DNA of 64,000 nt from Bacillus_BA fengqiuensis (GCA_030813035.1 JAUSTV010000006.1); one strand, 5' to 3'. Shown: positions 49,700 through 58,819, counted from the stretch's first letter. The notes: generated by a model from the letters alone, not told the origin. A program made the numbers and translations.

Positions 49700-49795
49700 C
49701 ACCACTAGGGGTGCTTGTAAAAGCTGAGAGAGGCCGTATGTGTCTTAACCCTTATCACCTGAACTAGGTAATACTAGCGTAGGGAAGAGGTGTTG
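49700..49795 (+). promoter_or_regulatory. TPP riboswitch (thi-box)
   Basis: The conserved TPP aptamer blocks are in order: AGGGGTGC...GCTGAGAG (J/P2-P3 region), ACCCTTATCACCTGAACTAGGTAATACTAGCGTAGGGAA (given as the known P4-P5 block, split across 49748-49786) and the closing AGGTG. The block order and spacing are diagnostic. An intrinsic terminator lies about 60 nt downstream and before the first gene, so TPP should cause premature termination of the salvage operon. Confidence 0.95.
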
Positions 49796-49856
49796 TAATC
49801 CAAACAATGTCATCATTCGTTTTGTTATGTGACAAATGGAACCATTTGTTTTTTAC

Positions 49857-49888
49857 AACCGCTTCTTTCCAACAGAAGCGGTTTTTTT
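49857..49888 (+). terminator. Riboswitch expression-platform terminator
   Basis: AACCGCTTCT (49857-49866) pairs with AGAAGCGGTT (49874-49883), followed by TTTTT. It lies between the TPP aptamer and ylmB. Confidence 0.9.
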
Positions 49889-49913
49889 ATTGTCACAAAA
49901 GGAGGGGATTCAG

Positions 49914-51191
49914 ATGGAAACGCCTTTACAACTATTGATCGATCAAGTGGAGGAGCGTAAAGAAGAGCTCATTGACTTGTTAAAAACGCTCATTTCGTTT
50001 AAAACACCCGCACCGCCGGCTCGCAATACGGCAGAAGCACAACAATATGTCGCTGATTTTTTAAAGAACTTCGGGTTCGCCATTGATATGTGGGACGTTT
50101 ACCCGAATGATCCGAACGTTGTCGGGGTGTTAAAAGGCACCGAGTCAGATCATTATAAGAGCCTGATCGTCAATGGGCATATCGATGTTGCTGAAGTAAG
50201 CGAGGATGAGAACTGGGAAGAAGATCCATTTACGCCGGTAGTGAAGGACGGTGCGGTGATCGGACGCGGTGCAGCGGATATGAAAGGCGGGCTCGCCGGG
50301 GCTTTATTTGCCATTCGGATTCTCCGTGAGGCGGGAATCGAACTGCCTGGGGACTTAATCTTCCAGTCCGTGATCGGGGAAGAAGTCGGGGAAGCCGGGA
50401 CTTTACAATGCTGTAACCGCGGATATAAAGCCGATTTTGCGGTAGTTGTCGATACGAGTGATTTACATATTCAAGGACAAGGCGGCGTCATTACGGGATG
50501 GATTACAGTCAAAAGCAATCAAACGTTCCATGATGCCACAAGAAGAAACATGATTCATGCAGGCGGAAAGTTGTTCGGGGCAAGCACCATTGAAAAAATG
50601 ATGAAAGTAATAGAAGGTTTGCAGGAACTTGAACGCCATTGGGCCGTTACGAAAAGTTATCCGGGATTTCTTCCGGGAACGAATACGATTAATCCTGCGG
50701 TCATTGAGGGAGGAAGGCATGCCGCATTCATCGCGGATGAATGCCGGCTGTGGATTACGGTCCATTATTATCCGAATGAGTCGTATGAACAGGTGGTCAA
50801 AGAGATTGAAGAGCATATTGGAAATATAGCAAAGGCAGATGTTTGGCTAAAGGAAAATCCACCGACATTCGAATGGGGAGGCACCTCCATGATTGAAGAT
50901 CGGGGAGAGATTTTCCCGACGCTGGAAGTCGACCCGAGCCATCCTGGAGTGCGCTTGCTCGCAAGGTCGCATGAAGAGGTCTTAGACGCAAATGCAGTCA
51001 TCGACGTCTCGCCAACCGTTACAGACGGAGGGTGGCTGGGAGATGCGGGCATCCCGACAGCGATTTACGGCCCTGGCGATTTACATAATGCTCATGCCGT
51101 CAATGAGCAAGTATCCATCGAGCAATTGGTGGATTATACGAAAGTCATCCTGAGGTTTATTTACGAATGGACGCATACGAAATCAAAGTGA
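49914..51191 (+). CDS. ylmB: N-formyl-4-amino-5-aminomethyl-2-methylpyrimidine deformylase
   Basis: This 425-residue M20-family hydrolase deformylates formylaminopyrimidine, a breakdown product of thiamin, giving aminopyrimidine for TenA. Motifs are VNGHIDVAEVSEDENWEEDPF, GRGAADMKGGLAGAL, the catalytic Glu pair in GEEVGEAGT and DLHNAHAVNEQVSIEQL near the C-terminus. The start is ATG 49914 with GGAGGGGATT upstream; the frame open from 49836 lies in the terminator region. It is first in the TPP-controlled operon ylmB-tenA-thiZ-thiX-thiY, the known base-degraded-thiamin salvage set. Confidence 0.92.
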   Translation: METPLQLLIDQVEERKEELIDLLKTLISFKTPAPPARNTAEAQQYVADFLKNFGFAIDMWDVYPNDPNVVGVLKGTESDHYKSLIVNGHIDVAEVSEDENWEEDPFTPVVKDGAVIGRGAADMKGGLAGALFAIRILREAGIELPGDLIFQSVIGEEVGEAGTLQCCNRGYKADFAVVVDTSDLHIQGQGGVITGWITVKSNQTFHDATRRNMIHAGGKLFGASTIEKMMKVIEGLQELERHWAVTKSYPGFLPGTNTINPAVIEGGRHAAFIADECRLWITVHYYPNESYEQVVKEIEEHIGNIAKADVWLKENPPTFEWGGTSMIEDRGEIFPTLEVDPSHPGVRLLARSHEEVLDANAVIDVSPTVTDGGWLGDAGIPTAIYGPGDLHNAHAVNEQVSIEQLVDYTKVILRFIYEWTHTKSK

Positions 51192-51262
51192 AGGAAGAGG
51201 AAAGGGGGCTCAGAACGCGACGTCCCCGCAAGTACAACCTATACGCCGAAGGAGTGAAATAA

Positions 51263-51937
51263 ATGAAATTTAGTGAACGTCTATATGAAAAATTGCAGCC
51301 AATCTGGCGTAAAAATCACGCCCATCCGTTTGTGAGAGAAATGGGGGAGGGATCGCTTGACCGAAAGAAGTTTCGCTTTTTCATGATTCAAGATTATTTA
51401 TATTTAATTGATTATGCCAAGTTGTTTGCCATCGGTGCCGTAAAGGCGAACGATGTGGAAACGATGGCAAAGTTTGCTGGATTACTAGATTCGACATTGA
51501 ACGAGGAAATGGCTCTCCATCGTCAATATGCGGCCAAGTTCGGAATTACGGAACAAGAACTTGAAACCGCGAAACCTTCTCCGACGACACTCGCCTACAC
51601 GCATTATATGCTTCATGTAGGCCAAAACGGTACGCTTGCCGAGTTGGTGGCGGCACTTCTCCCTTGCATGTGGAGCTATTGGGAAATCGGAAAAGAATTA
51701 AGCGGGATCCCAGGGGCGCTTGATCATGAGCTTTATGGTGAATGGGTGAAAATGTACAGTTCAGAAGAGTTCGGAAATTTAGCCCAATGGTGCATTGATC
51801 TTTTCGATGATTTGACGGACGGAAAACGAGAAGAGGAGCTTGCCGAGTTGGAAGACATTTTTCTTAACACCACCCGATTTGAATATATGTTTTGGGACAT
51901 GTCTTATAACGAGGCAATGTGGCCGATCGATGAGTAA
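51263..51937 (+). CDS. tenA: Aminopyrimidine aminohydrolase / thiaminase II (TenA)
   Basis: This 224-residue all-helical enzyme hydrolyses aminomethylpyrimidine to hydroxymethylpyrimidine (HMP). Active-site residues visible are the Cys in LLPCMWSYWEIG, the acidic FMIQDYLYLIDYAKLF and the C-terminal Glu/Tyr region FEYMFWDMSYNEAMWP. It follows ylmB by 71 bp, and its end overlaps the ATPase gene start by 8 bp. Together they recycle the pyrimidine of degraded thiamin. Confidence 0.94.
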   Translation: MKFSERLYEKLQPIWRKNHAHPFVREMGEGSLDRKKFRFFMIQDYLYLIDYAKLFAIGAVKANDVETMAKFAGLLDSTLNEEMALHRQYAAKFGITEQELETAKPSPTTLAYTHYMLHVGQNGTLAELVAALLPCMWSYWEIGKELSGIPGALDHELYGEWVKMYSSEEFGNLAQWCIDLFDDLTDGKREEELAELEDIFLNTTRFEYMFWDMSYNEAMWPIDE

Positions 51938-52706
51938 GAGCGTCTTAGAGTTTAAAGAGGTGACCTTCCACTATAAAGAAGAAAAGAAGGAGCGGACTGT
52001 TCACATTTTAGACTCGTTCAACTTAAGGGTTGCCGATGGAGAATTGATTAGCATTGTTGGGCCGAGCGGATCCGGAAAGAGCACTCTTTTTCGGCTGATC
52101 ACGGGCCTCGAGCAGCCTTCTTCGGGAGAAATCCGCATCGATGGAGAGGTTTGCCATAACCGTTCTGGGCGCGTCGGCTATATGCCGCAGCAAGATTTGC
52201 TTATGCCGTGGCGGTCCATTGTCGAAAATGCGGCTTTACCGCTTGAGCTAAAAGGGGTGAAGAAAGCCGAAGCGCACAAACAGGTAATGGATTTGTTAGA
52301 AGAGTTTGGATTAAAAGGGTTCGAACATCGCTATCCCGCTGATTTATCAGGTGGAATGAGACAACGTGTGTCATTTTTACGAACGGTATTGAGCGGATCG
52401 AACGTCTTGCTTTTAGATGAACCGTTCAGTGCCCTTGACGCAATTACGAAGCTATCGATGCAAGAATGGCTGTTGGAGCAATGGGAAAAACGAAAAAAAA
52501 CGATTTTGTTCATTACCCATGATGTGAATGAAGCGTTGTTTTTGTCAGACCGCATTTTCGTTTTGACAAAAACGCCGGTACAAAAGCTGGAGGAGGTGAA
52601 GGTTCCTCTTGGCAGACCAAGGAACCTTCGGGATTTAAATGATCCGGCCATTCTCAGGCTAAAGGACGAGCTGATTGATCAGCTGCGATGGAAGGTGAAG
52701 ATATGA
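51930..52706 (+). CDS. thiZ: ABC transporter ATPase for thiamin pyrimidine precursor
   Basis: This 258-residue ABC ATPase has Walker A GPSGSGKST near residue 45, a Q-loop in YMPQQDLLMPW, signature LSGGMRQRVSFLR, Walker B VLLLDEPFSALD and switch His in FITHDVNEA. The ending and the LMPW motif are usual in nitrate/taurine-type importers, to which ThiZ belongs. ATG 51930 overlaps tenA. The upstream open frame to 51840 is inside tenA. It powers import of formylaminopyrimidine with ThiX and ThiY. Confidence 0.92.
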   Translation: MSKSVLEFKEVTFHYKEEKKERTVHILDSFNLRVADGELISIVGPSGSGKSTLFRLITGLEQPSSGEIRIDGEVCHNRSGRVGYMPQQDLLMPWRSIVENAALPLELKGVKKAEAHKQVMDLLEEFGLKGFEHRYPADLSGGMRQRVSFLRTVLSGSNVLLLDEPFSALDAITKLSMQEWLLEQWEKRKKTILFITHDVNEALFLSDRIFVLTKTPVQKLEEVKVPLGRPRNLRDLNDPAILRLKDELIDQLRWKVKI

Positions 52707-53455
52707 AACAATGGAAAGACTACCTCTTCTCATCCATGCTGGTCATTGCTTTTCTAATGATATGGGAGATTGCGGCAAGAGCGGTCAATATGGCGTTCAT
52801 TTTGCCTTCCCCTGTCGGCATCATGGAAAAGCTTTGGGAGTTAAAGGATGTTTTGTTTTTTGAGCATCTCCCGGCAACGCTCTTAATTATTATCATTGGT
52901 CTTGTTATTTCCATTATATTAGGGGTTGGTTTGGCGGTTTGGATGAATATGAGTAAGGTGGCGGAACGGGCCTTTTATCCGATTCTTATCGCTTCCCAAA
53001 TGATTCCCATTATTGCCCTTGCACCGATTTTCGTTCTATGGTTCGGATACACCATTTGGAGCAAGGTAGTGGTGACGGTACTGATCACCTTTTTTCCCAT
53101 CACCGTCAGCACGTTTGACGGACTGCGTTCAAGCAGCAAAGAGTTAAAAGAATTGCTTTTGACGATGGGGGCCAGCAAAAAGGACATTTTCTTCAAATTG
53201 AATGTTCCTTCTGCCTTGCCTTATTTTTACTCGGGCTTGAAGGTGGGTGTAACGTTAAGTGTTATCGGTGCCGCTATCGGCGAATGGCTCGGTGCTCAAG
53301 CTGGGTTAGGATATTTTAGCCGCCGGATGATGACACAATTTGATGGAGCGGGTGTGTTTGCGCCGATTGTTCTTTTATCGGCTGTTGGCATTTTCTTATT
53401 TTTACTTGTTGTATGGTTTGAAAGAAAATCATTAAAATGGAGGAAAACAGAATGA
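52703..53455 (+). CDS. thiX: ABC transporter permease for thiamin pyrimidine precursor
   Basis: This 250-residue inner-membrane permease has about six transmembrane segments and the EAA-type coupling loop ELLLTMGASKKDIFFKLNVPSALPYFYSGLKVG near 155-185. It overlaps thiZ by ATGA, which favours ATG 52703 over the in-frame ATG 52688. The family matches the SsuC/TauC-like permeases of ThiXYZ systems. Confidence 0.92.
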   Translation: MKQWKDYLFSSMLVIAFLMIWEIAARAVNMAFILPSPVGIMEKLWELKDVLFFEHLPATLLIIIIGLVISIILGVGLAVWMNMSKVAERAFYPILIASQMIPIIALAPIFVLWFGYTIWSKVVVTVLITFFPITVSTFDGLRSSSKELKELLLTMGASKKDIFFKLNVPSALPYFYSGLKVGVTLSVIGAAIGEWLGAQAGLGYFSRRMMTQFDGAGVFAPIVLLSAVGIFLFLLVVWFERKSLKWRKTE

Positions 53456-54483
53456 AAAAGTGGTTATCACTTAGTATAAGCTTATTGTTGATCATGATGC
53501 TTGCCGCATGCGGGGGGAATAAAACAAGCGAAGAATCCGCATCTGAAGGTGAAACGAAAGAAACGGGAGGAAAAGAGCTCGCTGAAGTGGATGTGATGCT
53601 TGATTGGTATCCAAATGCCGTTCATAGCTTTTTGTATGTAGCACAAGAAAAAGGGTTTTTTGAAGAGGAAGGCGTGAAAGTGAATATCCAGTTTCCAGCC
53701 AATCCGACCGATCCGTTGAATTTAGCGGCTGCCGGGAAGATTACATTAGGGTTTTACTACCAGCCGGATGTTGTGATGGCTCGTGCCAATGAAAATGTCC
53801 CGGTTAAATCAGTTGGAGCAATTGTTCGCTCACCGTTAAATCATGTTGTGTTCTTAAAGGACAGCCCAATCCAAACACCGAAAGACCTGGAAGGCAAAAC
53901 AGTTGGGTACCCGGGAATTCCATTGAATGAATCGCTGTTGAAAACGATGGTAGAACATGATGGAGGAAATCCGGATAAAGTGAATATGGTTGATGTCGGC
54001 TTCGAGTTAGGCTCATCCGTTGTAAGCAAAAAGGCAGATGCTGTCGTCGGGGCTTATATTAACCATGAAGTACCGGTATTAAAGCATAAAGGATATGAAA
54101 CGCGCTATTTCAATCCGACCGATTACGGCGTTCCTAATTACTATGAATTAGTAGCTGTCACAAGCGATCAAACATGGGAAAAAGAGCAGGAAGCGATTAA
54201 AGCGTTCTGGCGCGGTGCAGCAAAAGGCTTTGAATTTATGGAGAAGCAGCCGGACGAGGCCCTTCAAATTCTTTTAAGCAATCAAGACAAAGCGAATTTT
54301 CCTCTAGTGGAAGAAGTGGAAAAGCAAAGCTTGGAGATTTTATTGCCGAAAATGAAATCTGAGGAAGGTTTCGGCAGCCAAAGTGAAGAATCATGGCAAG
54401 AAACGAGCGAATGGTTGAAGAAATCCGGGTTGATTGAAAAAGAACCGGCTTCTGATGAGCTGTTTGTTGACATTACGGAGTAA
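53452..54483 (+). CDS. thiY: ABC transporter substrate-binding lipoprotein for thiamin pyrimidine precursor
   Basis: This 343-residue protein has an N-terminal lipoprotein signal with the lipobox MLAAC near residue 18, a Ser/Glu/Lys linker and an NMT1/THI5-like binding domain. Typical segments are VMLDWYPNAVHSFLYVAQEKGFF and NLAAAGKITLGFYYQPDVVMA, and a second lobe starts at KSVGAIVRSPLNHVVFLKDSPI. It captures formylaminopyrimidine outside the membrane for ThiX-ThiZ. ATG 53452 with GGAGGA at 7-nt spacing; a strong terminator ends the operon. Confidence 0.93.
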   Translation: MKKWLSLSISLLLIMMLAACGGNKTSEESASEGETKETGGKELAEVDVMLDWYPNAVHSFLYVAQEKGFFEEEGVKVNIQFPANPTDPLNLAAAGKITLGFYYQPDVVMARANENVPVKSVGAIVRSPLNHVVFLKDSPIQTPKDLEGKTVGYPGIPLNESLLKTMVEHDGGNPDKVNMVDVGFELGSSVVSKKADAVVGAYINHEVPVLKHKGYETRYFNPTDYGVPNYYELVAVTSDQTWEKEQEAIKAFWRGAAKGFEFMEKQPDEALQILLSNQDKANFPLVEEVEKQSLEILLPKMKSEEGFGSQSEESWQETSEWLKKSGLIEKEPASDELFVDITE

Positions 54484-54526
54484 AACGAACATGTGCACTG
54501 GCATTAAAGTTGGATGATATGTATGA

Positions 54527-54568
54527 GGGGCCAAAATGACGATCGTGTCGTTGCGGCCCCTTTTTTAG
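54527..54568 (+). terminator. Intrinsic terminator
   Basis: GGGGCC (54527-54532) pairs with GGCCCC (54555-54560) around an inner TGAC/GTC pairing, followed by TTTTTT. It ends the thiamin salvage operon. Confidence 0.85.
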
Positions 54569-54601
54569 TAGTATAGGCTTTCTTCGCTTGTTCCGTTTTT
54601 C

Positions 54602-54880
54602 CTATTCCGCATTCATTTCATGTGCATCGGGATTGTCGTGGGGCGGATGGGAGCCCGGATCGAGCCGCTGCGTTTCTTCGTGCAAGTTTTTGTATTCGTA
54701 ATTAAACGCGCTGTACGTTCGTTGGCCTTCTTCCCAAGGTGTGGATTTTCCGAGCTTCCGGTCAACGGGTGAACCGAACGGCCCGTCTGGAAACTCCTCG
54801 GGAATGACATATTCATGCCCTTTTTCGACAGCTGAAAAATCACTGTACTCCTGTTGGTCTTTCTCTTTCAACGCAATCAC
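54602..54880 (-). CDS. Small acidic conserved hypothetical protein
   Basis: This hydrophilic protein of 92 residues is rich in Glu, Asp, Pro and His. It has no membrane segment or cysteine. Its central part (VIPEEFPDGPFGSPVDRKL, STPWEEGQRTYSAFNYEYK) looks like a short family seen in Bacillus as cytosolic proteins of unknown function. The start is GTG 54880 or the TTG three codons later, which has better spacing to AAAGGG. It is convergent with the thiamin operon and marks the edge of the decayed region. Confidence 0.65.
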   Translation of the reverse strand: MIALKEKDQQEYSDFSAVEKGHEYVIPEEFPDGPFGSPVDRKLGKSTPWEEGQRTYSAFNYEYKNLHEETQRLDPGSHPPHDNPDAHEMNAE

Positions 54881-54968
54881 CCTTTCATATATGAAATACC
54901 TCCCTTTTTGTATCTTGTCCCAAAATGCAAATTTATGTCACTCTAATGGGAGGTAAAAATAAAGAGCG

Positions 54969-55094
54969 GTGAAATTTTCTTTATTCCGTCTTTCTTCCGA
55001 AGGCGATAAGGCATTTGATCTTCTTAATAAGCGTTCGCAAGAAGAAGTTGCAGAACTTTTAGGTGAACTCTCGGAAAAGGATCAGTTAGGATAA
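54969..55094 (+). pseudogene. MarR-type regulator, C-terminal fragment
   Basis: This 41-residue frame reads LSSEGDKAFDLLNKRSQEEV, then AELLGELSEKDQ. It matches the segment after the winged helix in MarR-family (MarR/GNAT-type) regulators. No helix-turn-helix is encoded upstream. It is a remnant. Confidence 0.6.
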
Positions 55095-55326
55095 ATGTAC
55101 ATCAGTTTTCAATTTGCGTTTTGGTTATTAAACTAACTTTTAGTTTAAGTACAATCCTTCACAAACTCTCCATGTTCTACTTGTAACAAAAAAGAACGTT
55201 TTTGTTATGGTAGTTCCGTTTATTAGGTTAGACTATCAATCTCGCGTAGTTGACGTAACAAAAATATGTAACAATATTGAATTCATGATGTTTTTGATGC
55301 AAAAATGTACAGGGTAGAGGATACAT

Positions 55327-55425
55327 ATGAAATTTGGTTACATGTGTGTTTCTACACTCGACCAGAATCTGGACCGACAGAGGAAACAATTAGAAGAATT
55401 TGGATGCGAACGCATCTTTGTTTAA
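55327..55425 (+). pseudogene. Serine recombinase/resolvase, N-terminal fragment
   Basis: ATG 55327 begins a 32-residue frame MKFGYMCVSTLDQNLDRQ..., the N-terminus of resolvase/invertase-family serine recombinases with the catalytic Ser in VST. It stops at TAA 55423-55425, long before the usual ~180 residues, and no continuation exists downstream. It marks past mobile DNA. Confidence 0.75.
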
Positions 55426-55474
55426 TTATCAAGGAACATATATTCTTATAAAAGGTATAAATAGGAGGAGTATT

Positions 55475-56008
55475 ATGAAGAACCAACGGAAGTTAGTATT
55501 GTTTATTGCTCAAAGCTTGGATGGGTATATCGCAACAAAAGAAGACTCTTTAGATTGGTTATTTAAAGTTGAAGGTGAAGGGGATAATGGCTATACGGAA
55601 TTTTTTGAAACTATAGATACAATCTTAATAGGCAAAAGAACATATGATTGGATAATGAAGCACGAAAAAGGTCAGTTCCCATATCAAAATAAAGAATGTT
55701 ACGTTTTTTCCAGGTCGCCATTAGACGATGCGGACGACGTTAAATTTGTAAATGGAGACATTGTTAACTTTACTAACACCTTGAGAAAAGAAGAAGGAAA
55801 AAATATTTGGATAGTTGGTGGTGGAGATTTATTACATACGTTCTTAAAAGAAAAATTAGTCGATGAACTTACTTTGACAATTGCACCAACTATAATCGGA
55901 GAGGGAATTCCTTTATTTAAAATAGGTGATTATCAGCTAGACCTTTATCTAAAAGGCACCAGAACCTTTAATCAATTTGTTGAACTAAATTACATTGTAA
56001 AAAAATGA
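55475..56008 (+). CDS. Dihydrofolate-reductase-like (RibD C-terminal) family protein
   Basis: This 177-residue protein is of the YyaP/YwjB group. It starts RKLVLFIAQSLDGYIATKEDSLDWLF, a loop typical of RibD-C/DHFR-like reductases. IDTILIGKRTYDWIM and IWIVGGGDLLHTFL, the nucleotide-binding Gly motif, follow. It probably reduces a small substrate with NADPH; the substrate is unknown, and it is unlikely to be the housekeeping DHFR, which lies at 62358. ATAGGAGGAG precedes ATG 55475. The gene is intact, AT-richer than its neighbours and enclosed by gene fragments, which suggests recent acquisition. Confidence 0.83.
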   Translation: MKNQRKLVLFIAQSLDGYIATKEDSLDWLFKVEGEGDNGYTEFFETIDTILIGKRTYDWIMKHEKGQFPYQNKECYVFSRSPLDDADDVKFVNGDIVNFTNTLRKEEGKNIWIVGGGDLLHTFLKEKLVDELTLTIAPTIIGEGIPLFKIGDYQLDLYLKGTRTFNQFVELNYIVKK

Positions 56009-56530
56009 ACACAAATTTTTTTTAACTAAAAGTTCCTTTTCTTGAATATCTGTTGAGCCTATAACTTACATAGCGATCTTCCGCAAAAAAAAGGCGATTT
56101 TCTTGAGCGAGAATTGTGCTCTTTCTTTGTGTTAAGGGCCAGATTGTTCAGGGACGCTTTAATGGAGTAACGGAAAAAGCCCAATTTCTTAAGATTAATG
56201 CTAAGAAATTGGGCTTTTTAATATTGGAATTTCCTTAACGTTGTAAATATGCGGTTCCTGACGCTGCCACTAAATAATCGTATATTTAGATATTATTTTT
56301 GTGAGTCATTTGTTTTATAAAATAGGGTTTTTCTTCCTTTAAATTTGCAACAATTATGATCCATCACAGCGATGGTCGTGTGAATACATTGATAAAAATG
56401 AGAAACTGTGGTAAATTTATATAGATGCACTGTAATTGTATTTTTCATAAATTATCCCCTATTATAATTATACATCATAAAATCCTTTTTAGTCAACCCC
56501 TATTTTCATTTTTTTAAAGGAGTGTTTGAT
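56009..56530. other. 522-bp intergenic region in the decayed segment
   Basis: It contains a strong hairpin (56174-56219). Upstream of that, the AT-rich stretch 56090-56160 (GCGATTTTCTTGAGCGAGAA...) may be mobile-element debris, which I cannot confirm. No open gene is visible. Confidence 0.35.
56174..56219. terminator. Intrinsic terminator
   Basis: The perfect 18-bp stem AAAAAGCCCAATTTCTTA / TAAGAAATTGGGCTTTTT has a 10-nt loop and lies 165 bp after the DHFR-like gene. Confidence 0.8.
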
Positions 56531-56866
56531 ATGAACATGGAACTTCGCCAGGAGCAAGAACGAGTGAACAGCGTAAAGGAGACAATTACAGAGCAAATCA
56601 ATAGATTGGAGGGCGAAACTTCCAGGCTTCGGATGGAAGTTGTGAATATCCGCAAACACTTTTGGGATGAAGTAAAGGTTAATATTGATACCTTCGACGC
56701 GGTTATTATTTATGACTCATCAGCTAAAAGTTACGGAGATGAGAGCCTGCGCAGATTGTTTTACACTGCCTGCACCCGGGCTATGCATCACTTGCAACTA
56801 TACAGTGTAGGCGAACCGAGTCCTTTTTTGCGCAATGTTCCGCCGAAGAGTTTACTTCTGAGCTGA
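56531..56866 (+). pseudogene. helD: helD (RNA polymerase-recycling ATPase) reduced to its two ends by internal deletion
   Basis: This 111-residue frame from ATG 56531 joins two HelD parts. Residues 1-57 (LRQEQERVNSVKETITEQIN ... FWDEVKVNIDTFDA) are the N-terminal coiled-coil arm. Residues 58-111 (VIIYDSSAKSYGDESLRRLFY, then TACTRAMHHLQLYSVGEPSPFL) are the extreme C-terminus with helicase motif VI. HelD is normally about 700-780 residues, so about 650 codons, including Walker A and B, are gone while frame is kept. It cannot be an ATPase. A ribosome site (AAAGGAG) remains, so a short protein may still be made. It lies next to a drug-efflux gene. Confidence 0.82.
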
Positions 56867-56949
56867 CTTAACAAGGGACTGAAGTGTGGTTTTGTCATTA
56901 TTAAATTGAAAAACCCAAATTTTAATGACCATTCGAAAGGAGAATGAAT

Positions 56950-58437
56950 TTGAAAAATCAAAACGAAACGATTCAAAACGGAGGGACATTCGGGAGCAGA
57001 GGCAACTTTTTGTTGGTCATGATTATGATTCTAGGTGTGTTTGTAGCCATTTTGAATGAAACCCTACTTAACGTAGCCTTGTCTAAAATTATGGATGACT
57101 TCGGAATCGCACCGAGTACCGCGCAATGGTTGACTATTGGATATCTCCTTGTTATAGGTGTACTTATACCGGTCACAGCTTATTTAATTCAGCGGTTCAC
57201 GACAAGAAGCTTGTTCCTTGGAGCTATGGGCTTGTTTACGGCGGGGACATTTGTAGCTGCTATCGCACCAGGGATCGAAATGCTTTTAATCGGAAGGCTG
57301 CTTCAAGCGGCGGGTACCGGGCTGCTCTTTCCTTTACTAACCAATGTGGTATTCTCCATCGTTCCTATTGAAAAAAGAGGTTCGGCAATGGGGACAATTG
57401 GAACTGTCATTACTTTTGCTCCCGCGATTGGACCCACTCTATCAGGGATCATTGTTGAGCATTTCAGTTGGAGGGTTCTCTTTTACGGCGTTTTGCCGAT
57501 CGCACTGTTTGTTATTATATTTGCATATGTGAAGCTCAAAAACGTGACGGAGACGACTAATCCGAAGATTGATCCGCCATCGCTTCTACTTTCAACCTTA
57601 GGTTTCGGAGGGGTTGTGTACGGATTCAGCAGTTCCGGTGAAGGGCATGGGGGTTGGTCGAGCAATGAAGTCCTAATTCCAATTGCAATCGGCGTTATTT
57701 CTTTAGTCCTGTTTACTTGGAGGCAATTGACGATTTCACAACCGTTGTTAGATTTAAGAACATTTAAATACAACATTTTTAGAATGTCGACGCTGATTAT
57801 GATGATTGTCATGATGGCCATGTTTTCTGCGATGATGTTGCTGCCGATTTTTCTCCAGAATGCGTTAGGTTACAGTCCGCTGGAGGCAGGTTTGATCATG
57901 TTGCCAGGCGGTATTGTCATGGGGATAATGTCACCAATTACAGGCCGATTATTTGATAAATTTGGTGCCAAGTGGCTGGCGCTTATCGGATTGGGGTTGA
58001 TCGCGAATACGCTGTGGCAATTTGCCTTTATCACATTGTCAACCCCCTACAGCACGATTATGATTTTCAATACGCTATTAATGTTGGGGATTTCAATGGT
58101 CATGATGCCGGTCATGACCAACGCTTTGAACGAACTGCCACCTCCGTTATATCCACACGGTACGGCTATTATCAGTACGCTTCAGCAGGTGGCTGGCGCT
58201 GTCGGGACAGCATTGCTTGTATCGATCATGACCAATAGTTCTACTCGTTTTATGGAAAATACGGTGATTAAGGAAGATGAGGCTACATTACAAATTCTAG
58301 CGATGATTGCTGGAATGAAAAGTGCGTTCTTGCTTGCATTCGGACTAGTAGCCATCGCATGGATTGTTTCATTATTTATAAAGCGGTCCGTTCCTCAAGA
58401 AAAGGGATTGAAAATTAAGAAGGGTGCTACGAACTGA
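56950..58437 (+). CDS. DHA2/EmrB-QacA family multidrug MFS transporter
   Basis: This ~495-residue inner-membrane protein has 14 predicted transmembrane segments. Motifs are LNETLLNVALSKIMDDFGI (motif D1-like), TAQWLTIGYLLVIGVLIPVTAYLIQRF (motif A region), LLIGRLLQAAGTGLLFPLL and the antiporter motif C GTVITFAPAIGPTLSGIIVE. Such pumps export lipophilic drugs in exchange for protons. AAAGGAG (56936-56942) suits TTG 56950; ATG 56944 is only one base from it. It lies directly after the helD remnant, a pairing reminiscent of HelD-efflux resistance loci, but the regulator is missing. Confidence 0.9.
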   Translation: MKNQNETIQNGGTFGSRGNFLLVMIMILGVFVAILNETLLNVALSKIMDDFGIAPSTAQWLTIGYLLVIGVLIPVTAYLIQRFTTRSLFLGAMGLFTAGTFVAAIAPGIEMLLIGRLLQAAGTGLLFPLLTNVVFSIVPIEKRGSAMGTIGTVITFAPAIGPTLSGIIVEHFSWRVLFYGVLPIALFVIIFAYVKLKNVTETTNPKIDPPSLLLSTLGFGGVVYGFSSSGEGHGGWSSNEVLIPIAIGVISLVLFTWRQLTISQPLLDLRTFKYNIFRMSTLIMMIVMMAMFSAMMLLPIFLQNALGYSPLEAGLIMLPGGIVMGIMSPITGRLFDKFGAKWLALIGLGLIANTLWQFAFITLSTPYSTIMIFNTLLMLGISMVMMPVMTNALNELPPPLYPHGTAIISTLQQVAGAVGTALLVSIMTNSSTRFMENTVIKEDEATLQILAMIAGMKSAFLLAFGLVAIAWIVSLFIKRSVPQEKGLKIKKGATN

Positions 58438-58819
58438 CAAAGAGTTAACTCATTTTCATGATAGGCTGAAGACAGTTATTAACTTCATTGAAAAATTAGC
58501 TGAAGCGATGGTGAGTAGATTTAAAATTAGACAGCTGGATTAGGTAAAGAGGTTTATTTTGTTGAATTGGCTTAAACGAAACAAAACATCACACAGGCTG
58601 GAACGTAACCAACGATAAGAATTATTGATCTTTCTGTGTAGATTTGAATCAAAGTTGCGATGTTTTACCCCTATGGTTATGATTAGCCGAAGGGGTGTTT
58701 TTATATCTGATTTTTAGAGTTTAAAAGTTCAACCGTTTAAAACTTAAAGGATAGTTATTATTGAAGCATTCGTTATAAGCTCTTTCTTAAGCTATTTAGT
58801 TACCATAAAATTTCATACC
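58438..58819. other. 382-bp region without intact gene
   Basis: A 35-residue frame directly after the pump stop (KELTHFHDRLKTVINFIEKL, then AEAMVSRFKIRQLD) has no start and could be the tail of a lost gene; I cannot name it. An AGCCGAAGGGGTG stretch near 58695 is flanked by a partial repeat (CCCCTA...AGGGGTG), a weak terminator. Confidence 0.35.

Noticed and set aside
56041..56160. Possible insertion-sequence remnant near the DHFR-like gene
   Set aside because: No terminal inverted repeats, target duplication or transposase frame could be seen.
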